The notes beneath the pieces were generated by a model that was given only the letters and a program-made list of their open reading frames with translations, did no database searches and was not told where the DNA came from. The translations under genes were made by a program, and so were the position numbers. Below, piece after piece: positions 24,155-34,469 of a stretch of DNA of 64,000 bases. Positions within the stretch are counted from its first letter, which is position 1. Each line of letters begins with the position of its first letter. Source of the stretch: Lepeophtheirus salmonis (taxonomy: Eukaryota; Arthropoda; Copepoda; Siphonostomatoida; Caligidae); the NCBI RefSeq assembly GCF_016086655.4, contig NC_052137.2, positions 36,290,007-36,354,006 of the forward strand, given 5' to 3'.

Positions 24155-24585
24155 CTCGGCCATTTTTTTTTTCGAATTAGTAATCTTAAGAATGAATTTT
24201 CTTTTCCTCAGCAGTTGTCATTATTATTTAATTCCTGAGAAATGAGCATCCTTTCTTAAATAGATTTCAATTATATCCTAAACCTGATTGAACATTCGTG
24301 TGTACTCATAAAAGACAGATCGTAACCCAGAGGATTTGTTGCGGAGTTATATTTTTAAGGGATTGTGGCACTCCAAGTAGAATTGAGGATCGACATCAGT
24401 CATTCTTGTCAATGTCCTTTTGTATTTTCTTCACCCCCTCCTCCCTAGTCAAAGCTGATTGAATGAAACGCCAGGACAGCTAAGCTGCTCTCCTACAAAA
24501 CATTCTTCAAATTGTCAGGGGTACAATGTTGATTTTCAATTTCTTTTTTCAACATGCCCAAAATGCACACGATTTTCATTACTAT
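24155..24585. repeat. Dispersed repeat family B, copy 2
   Basis: Colinear with 2415-2862; shared ordered words are listed in that entry. Divergence is high but spacing is kept, so both descend from one mobile sequence. Confidence 0.7.
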
Positions 24586-27100
24586 ACATAAATGATAAGA
24601 TGCTTAAAGTACACATTTAGTTTTTTTCGTTGATCAATGCAATTTTCTTAACTAACACTGAACACTTCTGACTAGCCGCCAAGACAACAAAGAACGTTCT
24701 CCCTATGTATGTGCAGTTATTGCAGGTACTCAAAGTTCGTTGTTAAGCAACGGCTGTTCCCTATATATATATTAAGGTCACTCATGCCGCCTGTATTGTT
24801 CCCTTTTTGATCAATATCCAGAAATGAATTGTTGTCTCAGAACAAAAGGATTCAACTGATTCCCCATTTCTGGAGATGTGTATAAGGTTATACAGTATTT
24901 TAACTTAGAGACCTGTGCGATGTACTCTTTTCAGAAGGTGCATGCAGGAAAATCCTTTCTCACTAATAGCTTTTTGATGGACTTAGTATCACCATTAAAT
25001 TAACTAGAAACAACAAATTTGACAGGATTTCAGGATTCTCAGATAAGAGATATTTACACAAAGTGTATGCGTATAGCTGACTACCACGGTGTACTGAAAA
25101 AAATATCTTTGGGTCCATCTATTCCTCTGATTTTTTTCTTTTTCCTCCTCATTTAGAAAATTCAATAGCCAATCGTGAATTTTAAATTTTCTTATGTCGC
25201 AGTAGCGCGAGTTTAAAAGCACATGGGTCTGGGATAGTGATTTGCAAGCCCTGATAACTTTATCTTTATGCATTTGTATAATAAAAAAAATTATGCAGTT
25301 GAGAGGTATGGGGTTATTTATTTTACTTAAAACTCAATGAAGAATTTGAAGGACTTGAGACACATGCCACTTTAAGAATTTGTGGGGGGCGGTCAAAGAG
25401 AGATGTACAAGACATTTAATATAATTTTAATCTTCAAAAGATTACATTAAAGTGCAGCAGCCGGGCACTCGTATGAAAAACACAATGACTGCGACTCGGG
25501 TTAGGATAAGACTGGTGCCCAACTAATTCATTAATTTTAATTTGTAATGCTTTAAGGTGAGTTACCATATATATCATGCGTGTATCACAATTCATTTCGA
25601 TTAACTTAGTATATGATAACCTTCAAAACCTCAACAATTATCCCTTTCAAAATAAAGAAGTTCTGTGATTTAAAACGTTTCTACTTCAGAGAAAGAAAAG
25701 GCCTCGTAAGATGAGTCATGACTAGGGATGGAAAAACTGTCCAAATAATCTCCACTAATGTTCTTATTAATAACCCAAGTCAAAATATAGGCACATATTT
25801 TTGAAGTTGTCTCAAACCTATAAAAGGATAAAAATAATCTAAAAATCCAAATCGAAATTTTTTGAAAGCCAGATTTGATATGAGAAAGTTAATTACAGAT
25901 TCGTGATATGTGCTAAACTACTATTTGAATTTTATATGGAAATTAGAAGATTTTTTTTTTTTTTGTTCATTTGTGTAATAACTCCATATTTTGACCATTC
26001 TAACGTATTTATTGTAATCTCTGTAAGCATACATGACGTTGTTCAATGTTAACCTATTGTTTAATAAACTCTTTCATTCAGGGTTTTCACGCTGAACAGA
26101 TTTTCGATCCATAATCATGACATAATCTGGTCTTTTTTTTTTTTTTTTTTTTTAAAGATTTCAATCAATTATTTATTTCGTAAAATCTGAACACTTTGAA
26201 TTTTAAACTTCAACAAGACATAATTATCTTCTTAACTAACAATAGAATGGGTAAGTTATGAGCTGTTAAAGTTTCAATTTACTTTATTAATAGGAGGAAA
26301 TTATTTTGCACTCCCGTCAAGTACAAAAAAAGAGCACTTTGCAAATTCATTTCAGTGTTCCCTGTACTTTGCCTGTTTCCATTTGAGGTCTAGTCACCTC
26401 TTTCTTTCTTTATCTTGGATCGAGGTTAGAGTTGTATAAAGTATGACCTAGAAAAAGTGCGATACTTTTTTAAGTAAGAATGTTTGGGTTTTTTTCTAAA
26501 ATAATGATCATTATTATTTAATTCTCAAATCTTGAGAAGGAAGCATCTAAGTATAAAGTAATAATTGGTGATTGTATTCATGAAAGATGGAGAGTAAACT
26601 AGGTATTTGCTCGGGAAATATAAGTGTAAGTCCTCGATAATCGATTCGTGGGCGGCACATAATTGCTGAGGCTAGTATGGTTTGTCATGTGTTTGAGTGA
26701 ATACCCCCATTTGTTTATATGTGCTTATTTATTATGTCCATATAGACAAATTGAACGTTAATCCATGTATGTGAAATTTTGTTAAGCATATACGTAATTA
26801 CCAATTATTAGTTTATATGTATTGGTGTATGGGGGTTAGTACTTTATGAATAAACAATTGGGGAGTAGGAACTTTGAGATGAGTATTCTTTGAAGTTTCA
26901 TCCATAAAATAAGTAGGTGTTTTTAATTATTTCAATTTAACCACTTAGCATAGAACCGAACATAGTCCCAAATGACGGTACTGAGAATGCTCATATGAGA
27001 TTCTGCTCATAGCCAAACAATAGAATAGAAGATAGAGATGGGAGTAAATCCAGCCTATATGTCCGTTGTCTTTGTTATATACGGAGTGGAATTTGTGTTG
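24586..27100. other. AT-rich spacer, nothing secure
   Basis: Holds a 22-T run (26132-26153) and a possible small hairpin with arms GGGCAC (25464) and GTGCCC (25516), too short for a tRNA. No coding exon recognised. Confidence 0.4.
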
Positions 27101-27104
27101 ATTT

Positions 27105-27250
27105 CCTTCCTTTTATAGAAGCTCCTCTAATACAACATCATGACAGCTAAGCTGTCATCCTCTCAAACATTCTACAATTTGTCATGATCATCATGCTAAT
27201 TTTGTGTTTCTTTGATTTTTATAAGCCGGCAGGTCATATTTTATGCAACT
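27105..27250. repeat. Dispersed repeat family B, partial copy 4
   Basis: Contains GACAGCTAAGCTGTC, AACATTCTACAATTTGTCA and GGTCATATTTTA in the same order as the other copies. Confidence 0.5.
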
Positions 27251-28087
27251 CTAGTAATGGTGCACATTTTTGCATCATAGGGAGTGTACCTTAGTAAATG
27301 GGTCAATTTGAAAAATATCATCAGATTCCATATTTTTATTAAACACAACTTATTTGAGATAAGATTTTTTACATATATTCACTACTTTTGTGATGGCTTC
27401 CAGAATTTTTATACTGTATATTTCCATGGCAGATTCCCCACTAGGAGCAGGTATAGGTACTCCTAACAGCGACGTTGACTCTAGCAGTATATCTGAAGTT
27501 TGAAAAGCAAGTCTTCAAATCACTCATATGAGAAGAAAGGATATCCGTCTTGCCCAAACTAATTTTCAATCCAAATTGTTACCTAAATTTGTCTAAAACA
27601 GTGATTACGCTCTAAAATAACGATGTATCCGTGTCTAAAAGGATCATGTAATAAAGATTGACACATCATCAGTATATATAAGCATTTGTAAGGTCATTTG
27701 ACGAACTTAAAGACCTTAAGCGTTAGCATTAGAATTGTTCGTTATTCATCCTGTCCATCGACTATCAATTAATATGAAGGAGAGAGTGGGTCACCCTGCT
27801 TACATCCTCTACCGATAGGAAATTAGGTAGCACCCGGTAAATCTATGAGATAATAAGATTTGCTGAGAACACTAAACTAAATTAAATGGGATATCCCCTC
27901 CGACAAAGTTATTTGTTCTTTAGTTTTAATGTATCCACTTATACAAATTTCAAGATCAAACTTATAACGTGAAAAATAAGAATAAAACAAAAGTTTAGTA
28001 TTAAATTTTCTTATATTATTTCTTTAATTCTTTCTTTAATTATTTCATTATTATTTCCTTAATTCATTTAATCAATATTTTAAAAGG
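27251..28087. other. AT-rich spacer, nothing recognised
   Basis: No feature supported. Confidence 0.4.
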
Positions 28088-28122
28088 TGGAAACCGGAGT
28101 ACCCGGAGGAAAACCACCAGCA
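28088..28122 (-). repeat. Fragment of a widespread SINE-like word
   Basis: The minus strand reads GGTTTTCCTCCGGGTACTCC followed by GGTTTCCACC, resembling a conserved core known from dispersed SINE-type repeats of many animals. It lies just inside the putative last exon of the ncRNA gene (acceptor before 28151). Too short to classify firmly. Confidence 0.3.
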
Positions 28123-28270
28123 GAAGTAACATTGACTTAGGAATTCCATAGCTGAAAAGAAAATATTTGTATAATATGACATGATAGTAAATAATTATAT
28201 TATACCTGGACATATGAATTCAAACGCGGTGCTTCGTAAACGAAATGTACCTAACCGTCATAAAATCTGC

Positions 28271-28299
28271 AATCGGGCCCATCTAGGAGCTCGCCAATT
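28271..28299 (-). ncRNA. Bulged hairpin motif, copy 1
   Basis: RNA on the minus strand: outer arms AAUUGG and CCGAUU (6 pairs, one G-U), bulge CGA, inner stem GCUC/GGGC, loop CUAGAU. Confidence 0.65.
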
Positions 28300-28445
28300 T
28301 AAATCGTAATGCTACTTGTGTAATAACATAATAACCTTCAAAACTTTACAGTTAAGACTGGAGAATCCACACACACCATTGGCAGAGATAATCCAAGTAC
28401 CTCAAAGAGGACACTTGGATATCTCTCTCTTCTTTCCACTGACTA

Positions 28446-28476
28446 CAATGTGGGCCCTAGGAGCTCACCACAATTG
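28446..28476 (-). ncRNA. Bulged hairpin motif, copy 2
   Basis: Outer arms UGUGG/CCACA extended by CAA/UUG beyond a one-base bulge; bulge UGA; inner stem GCUC/GGGC; shortest loop, CUA. Confidence 0.65.
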
Positions 28477-29126
28477 CAATCATTCTTCTTTGATTACTTT
28501 CCTTCTTCAACAACCAGAGTTCATTCTTCCAGCGCCAGCACCAGCAAAACAAAAACAAATCGAAAAAGCTATGATAACGAAGAAAACCCGTATATAAAGA
28601 TAGAAGAAAATTGATATCCTTTAGGGGTCCAAAACATGAATAATTTAGAACAAGACGAAATTGAACGGGTCCCATAGGCCATCCCAGAACGAACCATACG
28701 CAATTCAAGTAGGGTAAAAAATTTACTGAAGTTGTATAATTGAGCCAAAAGGTATCTCAAAAGGAAATTTTTCTCAACTTCTTATATCCTAACCACATAT
28801 TCCCCGTACATGAAGGCCACTTTTGATATTTCATAAATTTACCACTTAATCCATTTATCTCATTTTCCTAGACATTGGTTTCCATTTTTGAGGCTTCAAA
28901 CCAAATTATTTCTAACACTTACATCTGAGGTTACAAAAAGAAAAAAAACATCGCCACAAAAAAATTGAAATAACAATAAAAACACATTTACAATAATACA
29001 ATGTGAAAAAAACATTTACAAATTTGTCAAAAAATCAATATACTTGGAAGGTTGAGGCGGATATCAAGCATATCTTCATTAAATTTAAATTGCACTTTAA
29101 TTATCTCTTCACGTAGGTTAAGAACT

Positions 29127-29154
29127 CGTCGGGCCCATACGGAGCTCACCGACA
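29127..29154 (-). ncRNA. Bulged hairpin motif, copy 3
   Basis: Outer arms UGUCGG/CCGACG (outermost pair U-G is next to GUCGG/CCGAC); bulge UGA; inner stem GCUC/GGGC; loop CGUAU. A splice-acceptor-like CTTGTGTTACAG precedes 29173, placing the hairpin early in a possible exon. Confidence 0.65.
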
Positions 29155-29283
29155 CAGGAACAAGTCTGAATTTCTGTAACACAAGAAAGACTCTTGAACC
29201 CGAATAGTCCCGCCCTATAGGAATCGAAATAATGACTTGGAACTATACATTACGAACAAGTTGAGTAGATTTGCCAATTGAGG

Positions 29284-29313
29284 AATCTGGGCCCAAGAGG
29301 AGCTCACCAGATT
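29284..29313 (-). ncRNA. Bulged hairpin motif, copy 4
   Basis: Outer arms AAUCUGG/CCAGAUU, seven perfect pairs; bulge UGA; inner stem GCUC/GGGC; loop CUCUU. Confidence 0.7.
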
Positions 29314-29398
29314 ATTATTTCAGCTTTTACGTGGCGATATCGGATCAAAGGCCCATAGCGGGTAAGGTCAAATAGATATCCTTGAAAGTTGTATTAGG

Positions 29399-29862
29399 TT
29401 CGTTGTAGATGGAAAAGAGCCATAGGGACTGGCATGATACATTTTCCTGTAAAACTTGACAAAAAGGGTAGGCGATGTTTCCCCAACCCATTTCCCCCAA
29501 TAATATGTGTTATATCCTTTAAACTTATCTTTTTCAAAGTTGAAATGTGACGAACGCAGATGTAAAAAAGCCACAGGGTTGATCGGATATCTCAATCCTG
29601 TAAGATTTAACAAGAGGGAAAAGTAACTTGATTTCCCCCCCTAGCTATTTCCCCAATAATATGAATGTCTTATCCTTTTAACTTATCTGTTCAATAGTTG
29701 AAATTTGATCGTTGTAGGTGATAAGCCACTACGGTTGGCCAGGTACCTCGATTCTGTAAAAATTTAACAAGAGGGAAGGTAACATATATCCCCACCCTAA
29801 CTATTTCCCCAATAATACGAATGTCATATCCTTAAACTTATCTGTTTCAAAATTTTCAATAA
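29399..29862 (-). repeat. Three tandem ~157-bp units inside the ncRNA locus
   Basis: Units begin near 29399, 29551 and 29709. The landmark ATTTCCCCAATAAT-like word recurs at about 29490, 29647 and 29803, spacing 157 and 156. Each minus-strand unit contains a pyrimidine-rich TGTTAAATyTTTACAG that looks like a splice acceptor, followed by a short GGCT-containing stretch. They sit between hairpin copies 4 and 5. No protein reading survives across the units. Confidence 0.7.
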
Positions 29863-30116
29863 GTAGCCATCATGTTCCACACTTTTTTTTCAGAATAGAA
29901 AAACTTCGTCGAGTTTTGAAATTTCCGGGTTATCCATTTAAAAAATTTGGACGTATCTTTCTAAGATCTGAGAGGACTCCGGTCATTATTTTAACAACTT
30001 CTTAAAATTGATGCAAATAAGTATTCATATCTGCAAGCAGGAAAACCCCCCCTATATATTAACCCCAGAGCTATGTAAAATAGCACTTAATTCAGGTAAA
30101 GGGATATGTCAAAAAA

Positions 30117-30144
30117 ACACGGGCCCATACGGAGCTCACCATGC
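30117..30144 (-). ncRNA. Bulged hairpin motif, copy 5
   Basis: Outer arms GCAUGG/CCGUGU (6 pairs, two of them G-U); bulge UGA; inner stem GCUC/GGGC; loop CGUAU. On the plus strand the two wobbles would be A-C mismatches. Confidence 0.65.
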
Positions 30145-30326
30145 TGGATAATACCTGAGAATTTCACAGTCCCAAGGATGGCTGACTTGTATCAACCTCT
30201 CGTACTTAAAGAGTTGAAAATATACTTGACGGGGTAAGAAGTAGATATCAATACTCAAATTTGAGGGAATTGAAGAATCTGTAAGAGCTCGAAAACTTCC
30301 TCTGATTACTTAAATAAAATGCTTAC

Positions 30327-30433
30327 CAAACCCCGGGCCCGTACGGAGCTCGCCAGAGTCATAAGAAGCTTTGAATTTCCTATTCATACTCGAACTTATC
30401 ATAAAGATTTCGAATAAGACTCTGAAATATACG
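30327..30433 (-). ncRNA. Exon of the ncRNA carrying hairpin copy 6
   Basis: 107-nt exon between the acceptor TTTTTCTTCACAG (before 30433) and the donor TTTG|GTAAGC (after 30327). The next acceptor CTCTTACAG ends at 30279, giving a 48-nt intron. The hairpin lies at the exon's 3' end, four bases from the donor side. Confidence 0.55.
30331..30358 (-). ncRNA. Bulged hairpin motif, copy 6
   Basis: Outer arms CUCUGG/CCGGGG (6 pairs, two U-G); bulge CGA; inner stem GCUC/GGGC; loop CGUAC. Confidence 0.65.
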
Positions 30434-30490
30434 CTGTGAAGAAAAATATGTAACTTGTTGTTGCTTACCAAACATATTCAAAGCTTAAAA

Positions 30491-30518
30491 GCCTGGGCCC
30501 GAAAGGAGCTCACCAAGC
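30491..30518 (-). ncRNA. Bulged hairpin motif, copy 7
   Basis: Outer arms GCUUGG/CCAGGC (6 pairs, one U-G); bulge UGA; inner stem GCUC/GGGC; loop CUUUC. Confidence 0.65.
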
Positions 30519-30531
30519 AGCAACATAAAAA

Positions 30532-30558
30532 CTTGGGCCCAAATTGGAGCTCACCAAG
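30532..30558 (-). ncRNA. Bulged hairpin motif, copy 8
   Basis: Outer arms CUUGG/CCAAG (5 pairs); bulge UGA; inner stem GCUC/GGGC; loop CAAUUU. Confidence 0.65.
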
Positions 30559-30715
30559 ACAAACAGGTAAGATCCTGAATCATTTAACGAGTATTTCCTA
30601 CTATAAGGTTTTCCAAAATACTGTAAAGAAAAACCTATTGACCTTTTCACTTGAAAAAAGGAAGGCCAGTTATTCAAAGATAATTGAATTCCATAGTTAC
30701 CAATAACCATTCCAC

Positions 30716-30744
30716 TTCCGGGCCCAAATAGGAGCTCGCCGGAA
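30716..30744 (-). ncRNA. Bulged hairpin motif, copy 9
   Basis: Outer arms UUCCGG/CCGGAA (6 perfect pairs); bulge CGA; inner stem GCUC/GGGC; loop CUAUUU. A donor ATTG|GTAACT follows 14 nt downstream at 30701. Confidence 0.65.
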
Positions 30745-31161
30745 CATTTATTATGTCGATAAGATACATTCAAAAGCTTTGTAAGATCACATTATTCACT
30801 TTTTATCATGCAGTTCTATATTTCATTATCACTATTTTCTCCATTTTAGTAGAAAAAAAAAGTTCACTGCAAACTTGAATTAATTAAATACATATACATT
30901 TTTCCACAAATATATAAATATGTATATATATATTAAGTATTCACAAAAAATTACTGATATGAGCTGCATGTCGTACTTGATTATCACATGTCCATTACGA
31001 TAAGGGGGGTTGACGTAAATTTATAAAAAAATATCAAGAAAATACCATTAAGAGGCAAGATTTTCCACTTGAGATATCACTTGTTTAGACCGACCACTTG
31101 TAAAAACTACCTCACAAAGCACCATACTTCATGGGACACTACACATCTTGGGCTTTAAAAA

Positions 31162-33630
31162 GATTTATATCTTGTAAATAAACAACAACCACTTCTAGTT
31201 AATTCACTTGCAGAATTAGCGCAAACATCGGCATTTAGTGCAAGGAGCCCAACGATTTCTGGAAGTACAACACATGACATCCTACTCAAATTAACAAATT
31301 TGATATTAGCTGTGCACAACTTACTGCCCATTTAACATAAGATTTATATCTTCTTTTATATTCATAAGGAGAAATGGCAGTAATAAACTTAATAATTTGC
31401 AAAGTGGACAAAAACAAATACATTGGGGAGGATTGATTGGATGTAAAAAAATCATAATGCAGCATTTTTTTAATGATTTATATCTTCTCACAATGGCAGT
31501 GGTTGTCGCAGTGGCTGCATCCTAAAAATATTTGGTGTTCATATTTCACATTTTATTTATATCCAGCATAGCCAATTTTGCTTGAATATTGAAATTTCAA
31601 ATCCTGCAGTCAAGATCTGTTCCCATGTGGTTACAAACATAAGGTACTATTTACAATTTAATCATTAAGATTTATATCTTCTTTTCCAACACACTATCCA
31701 TATTTTGAATAATTCTAAAGCAACGTTCAAATACCCCAAATGAAAGTTGAAAATAGACAAACGACATTACTTTGTGTGGTAAATCATAAGAAGAATTTAA
31801 GTTTTATATCTTGATTACTTTTTTCACCTAAAACGTTTAAACAAAGCTTACTAGATCATATTCTCAGCATTACGAAGTGGCTTTTTTAAACATGATGGAA
31901 ATCTAGAAGTATCCATAACTTGCCATACCACTCATGAATATAAAAGTAAAATCATAGAGATGTAACAAAGAAAGTTAAGTTAGCTAAAAATTAAAAGAAA
32001 TTTTCCACAGACCAAATTTTAAAAAATAGGAACACATGAAGTCACTTGCCTAAATAAAGTCCAATGACTAAAGGTAATGTAAGAAACACATGTACCTTAG
32101 AGAGCGTGTTACTTTTGTAAGAACAAAAAGGAAAAACATGGAAATTTAATAAATTAAAGAGCGACAATTAAGTGAATAGTACGAAAAAAATCCCCTTACC
32201 AAACATATGTATCTAATTGTTTGCTATCATTGGACTTAACAGCAAAGAGACATGCACCAACTATGCTGTATACAATTAATATTTATGAGGATTAGTATTA
32301 ATATACAATTACATGAAATTTATCTGTAATTACAAAAAAAGGATTGTCAATGAAACTAGTAAATAAAGGAAAGTGCAAATGTTACCAACCAAATTATTAA
32401 AAATTATTCTACTTCGAGATTTTATGCTTAGGAATTAAATAGGGATAAAAGGTCTGCTGCAAGCGTTGTTGATGCAACATGAATGATAAAAATACACAAC
32501 AGTGATATAGCACCAGGTCAATAAAAATGAAATGTATAACAATGATTTATATCTTCTTTTAAGATGTTGGTGCAGACTCGCCCCAAGTTAGTAACATTTG
32601 AGACAAGTAAAAATGATACCGAAGCAGATTTCAAACTTTTTAAGATTTTTATCTTCTTAACACATTTATGGCAGCTATGAGGTTCACCACCCAGCAGCAC
32701 TTCCCATTCCAAAAATAAGAATTATTTTCGCATGCCCTAATTGTGGATTAAATCTTGGAAAAGATAAATTCACTAATTTGAAAATTTTATAAGGTGGTGG
32801 AGAAAGTTTAAGACAAAAAAAAATCAGGCAAAATAAAATAAATTAGCTCCCACATGGGTAGCAAATATAAAGATATATGAAGCTATGATACGCACATAAA
32901 TAATTTTAAGACATTTAAAGTTACCCACCCAAACCTTGCATACATAATATATGTGCCAGAAAGTACTTCATTTTCAAATGCATTGACTTCGCAGATAGTG
33001 TCCCACTGGTATGCGCGCTTGTGATCTTTTCATTAGAAAATTAATTAGTTAAATCGCCATTCAGTACTTAATTGGCATCATCATCATTAATAGGAAAAGC
33101 AATATAATTTAGTAAAAGTTGTTCTTCCTTAGTAATAGTTTCCAAATTAATTTTAAAACATGCCATATATCTAATATCAATTTAACACGGAAAAAATAAA
33201 AAATTTAGCCTTTAACTATGAAAGTATTATAAAATGAAAATTAACTATGGTACATTCATCAAAAATTAAACCTTCTCAAGGAAAACGACGGGAGTAAAGA
33301 AAAATTAAAACTGTATGCAAGGATGATGGAAATACAAAATCGGCTGTTTTAATTATCTTTGGTCCCTTTAACATACTATCTTTTATTAAATGGCTAAAGA
33401 CTGGTGCAAAGATATTATCTAAATGATTTGTATCTTGGAAACTAAAATTGATTCATTCGAACTAAAATTGAATTGAAGGTGGCGGTGTGTGCTTTTGCGT
33501 AGTACTATTGTCATTGTTTAACATGCAGGCAACAGCACCACTAAAAACAATGCTTCATCTCAAGGAAATCCAAAGAGACTCAAGATTCCCAAAGAATAGA
33601 CATGTTTTATAACAGATTTATATCTTCTTC
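31162..33630 (-). repeat. Nine dispersed copies of AAGAAGATATAAATC
   Basis: On the plus strand GATTTATATCTTCTT-like words occur at 31162, 31341, 31475, 31669, 31800, 32544, 32644, 33425 and 33615. Seven keep TTATATCTT or differ by one base; 32644 has TTTTATCTT and 33425 TTGTATCTT. Five can form a weak AAGAU/AUCUU hairpin, but mismatches in the others suggest conservation of the linear sequence. GAAGAAGA-type purine words can act as splicing enhancers (known), so an RNA-binding site is one reading. Flanking sequence is not conserved. A donor GCA|GTAAGT follows the 31341 copy. Confidence 0.65.
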
Positions 33631-33749
33631 AGCCTTGCCCTTCCTTATTAGGTAGCCTGCCACAATAATCAAAAATTGTCCAAAAACAACAATTTAAATA
33701 TCTTTTTTTACGTGGGGAACAAAGATCGCGAGCAAAATCAAAAAGTTAC

Positions 33750-33899
33750 CTTCACTCCTGTATCTTTTTCAAACTAATTAAGTTAATACTACATAGTAAG
33801 GGCAAGGGGTCATCACCAGCTCAACCACCACTTCAGCGAGGGAACAATGCCAACAATTGCCATAGTACCACAGATCCAGACGATCCACAATTCAAAATT
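33750..33899 (-). ncRNA. Exon 2 of the putative lncRNA
   Basis: 150 nt between the acceptor CTTTGTTTTCAG and the donor GTGAAG|GTAACT. Stops in each frame; the longest ATG frame gives 17 residues (MAIVGIVPSLKWWLSW). Confidence 0.5.
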
Positions 33900-34294
33900 C
33901 TGAAAACAAAGAAAATCAAATCAAGTAACAACATCAAACATGAATCAAAGACTGTTCCACCCTTTCTTCAAACTAATAAACTTCTTTTACCTAGTTTTAA
34001 AATTCATTACAATTACCAAAAAGTATGACGTAGCTACAAAAAAAGAGAACATGACTCATCCCTTTCAAAGTTGAACGACGTCCTCCCTCCCCTCACACAA
34101 CTCCACCCAAATTACTTTTACATCATTATAGAAATCATGTTATAATTACTTGACAGAATCCATAAAAATGATTTATCATCAAAATTTAAACAATAAAGCC
34201 CCATTCATATTCTGGAAGTATCTAGTTTCAAAATGGCGTCGCGTCCTTGAATAAGACTTTCTTCATAAGTAAATTTAAAATATTTAAATCTTAC

Positions 34295-34439
34295 CAATTC
34301 AAATAGGATCGTATATTCCATCTTTCTCCCCCAACATAATCTGTGTTTCCACGATTTCGAAGGGATAGAAGCAGTTTCACAAGAAAAATAATTTGAACAC
34401 GTCCTCCTCTCGCGATGAATGAGCTAGTAATGGCAAACT
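34295..34439 (-). ncRNA. Exon 1 of the putative lncRNA
   Basis: From an initiator-like CCAGTT (A at 34439) to the donor GAATTG|GTAAGA. Contains only a 12-residue ATG frame. The 5' boundary is an estimate from TATA spacing. Confidence 0.45.
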
Positions 34440-34456
34440 GGCTGCGGTGAACTAGG

Positions 34457-34465
34457 CTTTTTATA
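34457..34465 (-). promoter_or_regulatory. TATA box for the minus-strand ncRNA
   Basis: Minus strand TATAAAAAG, about 26 bp upstream of a CAGTT initiator-like word and followed by a locally GC-richer 60 bp. Confidence 0.5.
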
Positions 34466-34469
34466 CTCA

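Larger units (their letters stand above)
30469..30620 (-). ncRNA. Exon of the ncRNA carrying hairpin copies 8 and 7
   Basis: 152-nt exon between the acceptor TTTTTCTTTACAG (before 30620) and the donor TTTG|GTAAGC (after 30469). It is flanked by an 80-nt upstream intron (30621-30700) and a 35-nt downstream intron (30434-30468). All three frames contain stops. The two hairpins in it are 40 nt apart, so they lie in different reading frames. Confidence 0.55.
28088..34439 (-). ncRNA. Probable spliced long non-coding RNA with two motif blocks
   Basis: Inferred minus-strand transcription unit. A TATA box (34457-34465) and CAGTT initiator-like word (A at 34439) precede exon 1 (34295-34439), which ends at the donor ATTG|GTAAGA. 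Exon 2 (33750-33899) lies between TTTGTTTTCAG and GAAG|GTAACT. Both have stops in all useful frames. Further downstream a donor GCA|GTAAGT occurs at 31325. A chain of three exons follows: an exon ending at 30701, then 30469-30620, then 30327-30433, with introns of 80, 35 and 48 nt (the last ending at an acceptor before 30278). A last good acceptor (TTTTCTTTTCAG) precedes 28151. The locus carries nine copies of a linear motif then nine bulged hairpins, plus a 157-bp tandem triplicate. Exon connectivity between blocks and the 3' end are not resolved. Alternative: several small RNA genes or a multi-intron host gene. Confidence 0.55.

Noticed and set aside
25460..25525. tRNA-like stem-loop GGGCAC...GTGCCC
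   Set aside because: 58 nt long, with no A-box or B-box and no T-arm; only a six-base stem.
28271..30744. Hairpin core as a conserved peptide GELxxGP
   Set aside because: Every copy can be read as Gly-Glu-Leu-x-x-Gly-Pro, but copies 7 and 8 lie 40 nt apart in one exon and so are in different frames, stops occur in those frames, and the hexamer GGGCCC is kept whatever its phase to GAGCTC. Nucleotide-level constraint explains the pattern better.
28271..30744. Hairpin core as a series of 5' splice sites (GGTGAG) or Dscam-like selector sequences for alternative exons
   Set aside because: Three copies have GGCGAG, not a GT donor. Good donors lie a few bases downstream instead, no acceptor-exon unit precedes each copy, and no single docking sequence complementary to all copies was found.
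28271..30744. CRISPR array
   Set aside because: Eukaryotic context, irregular spacing from 40 to 832 bp and repeats only partly conserved.
31162..33630. C/D-box snoRNA cluster
   Set aside because: No paired C (RTGATGA) and D (CTGA) boxes with terminal stems at consistent spacing around the repeated word.
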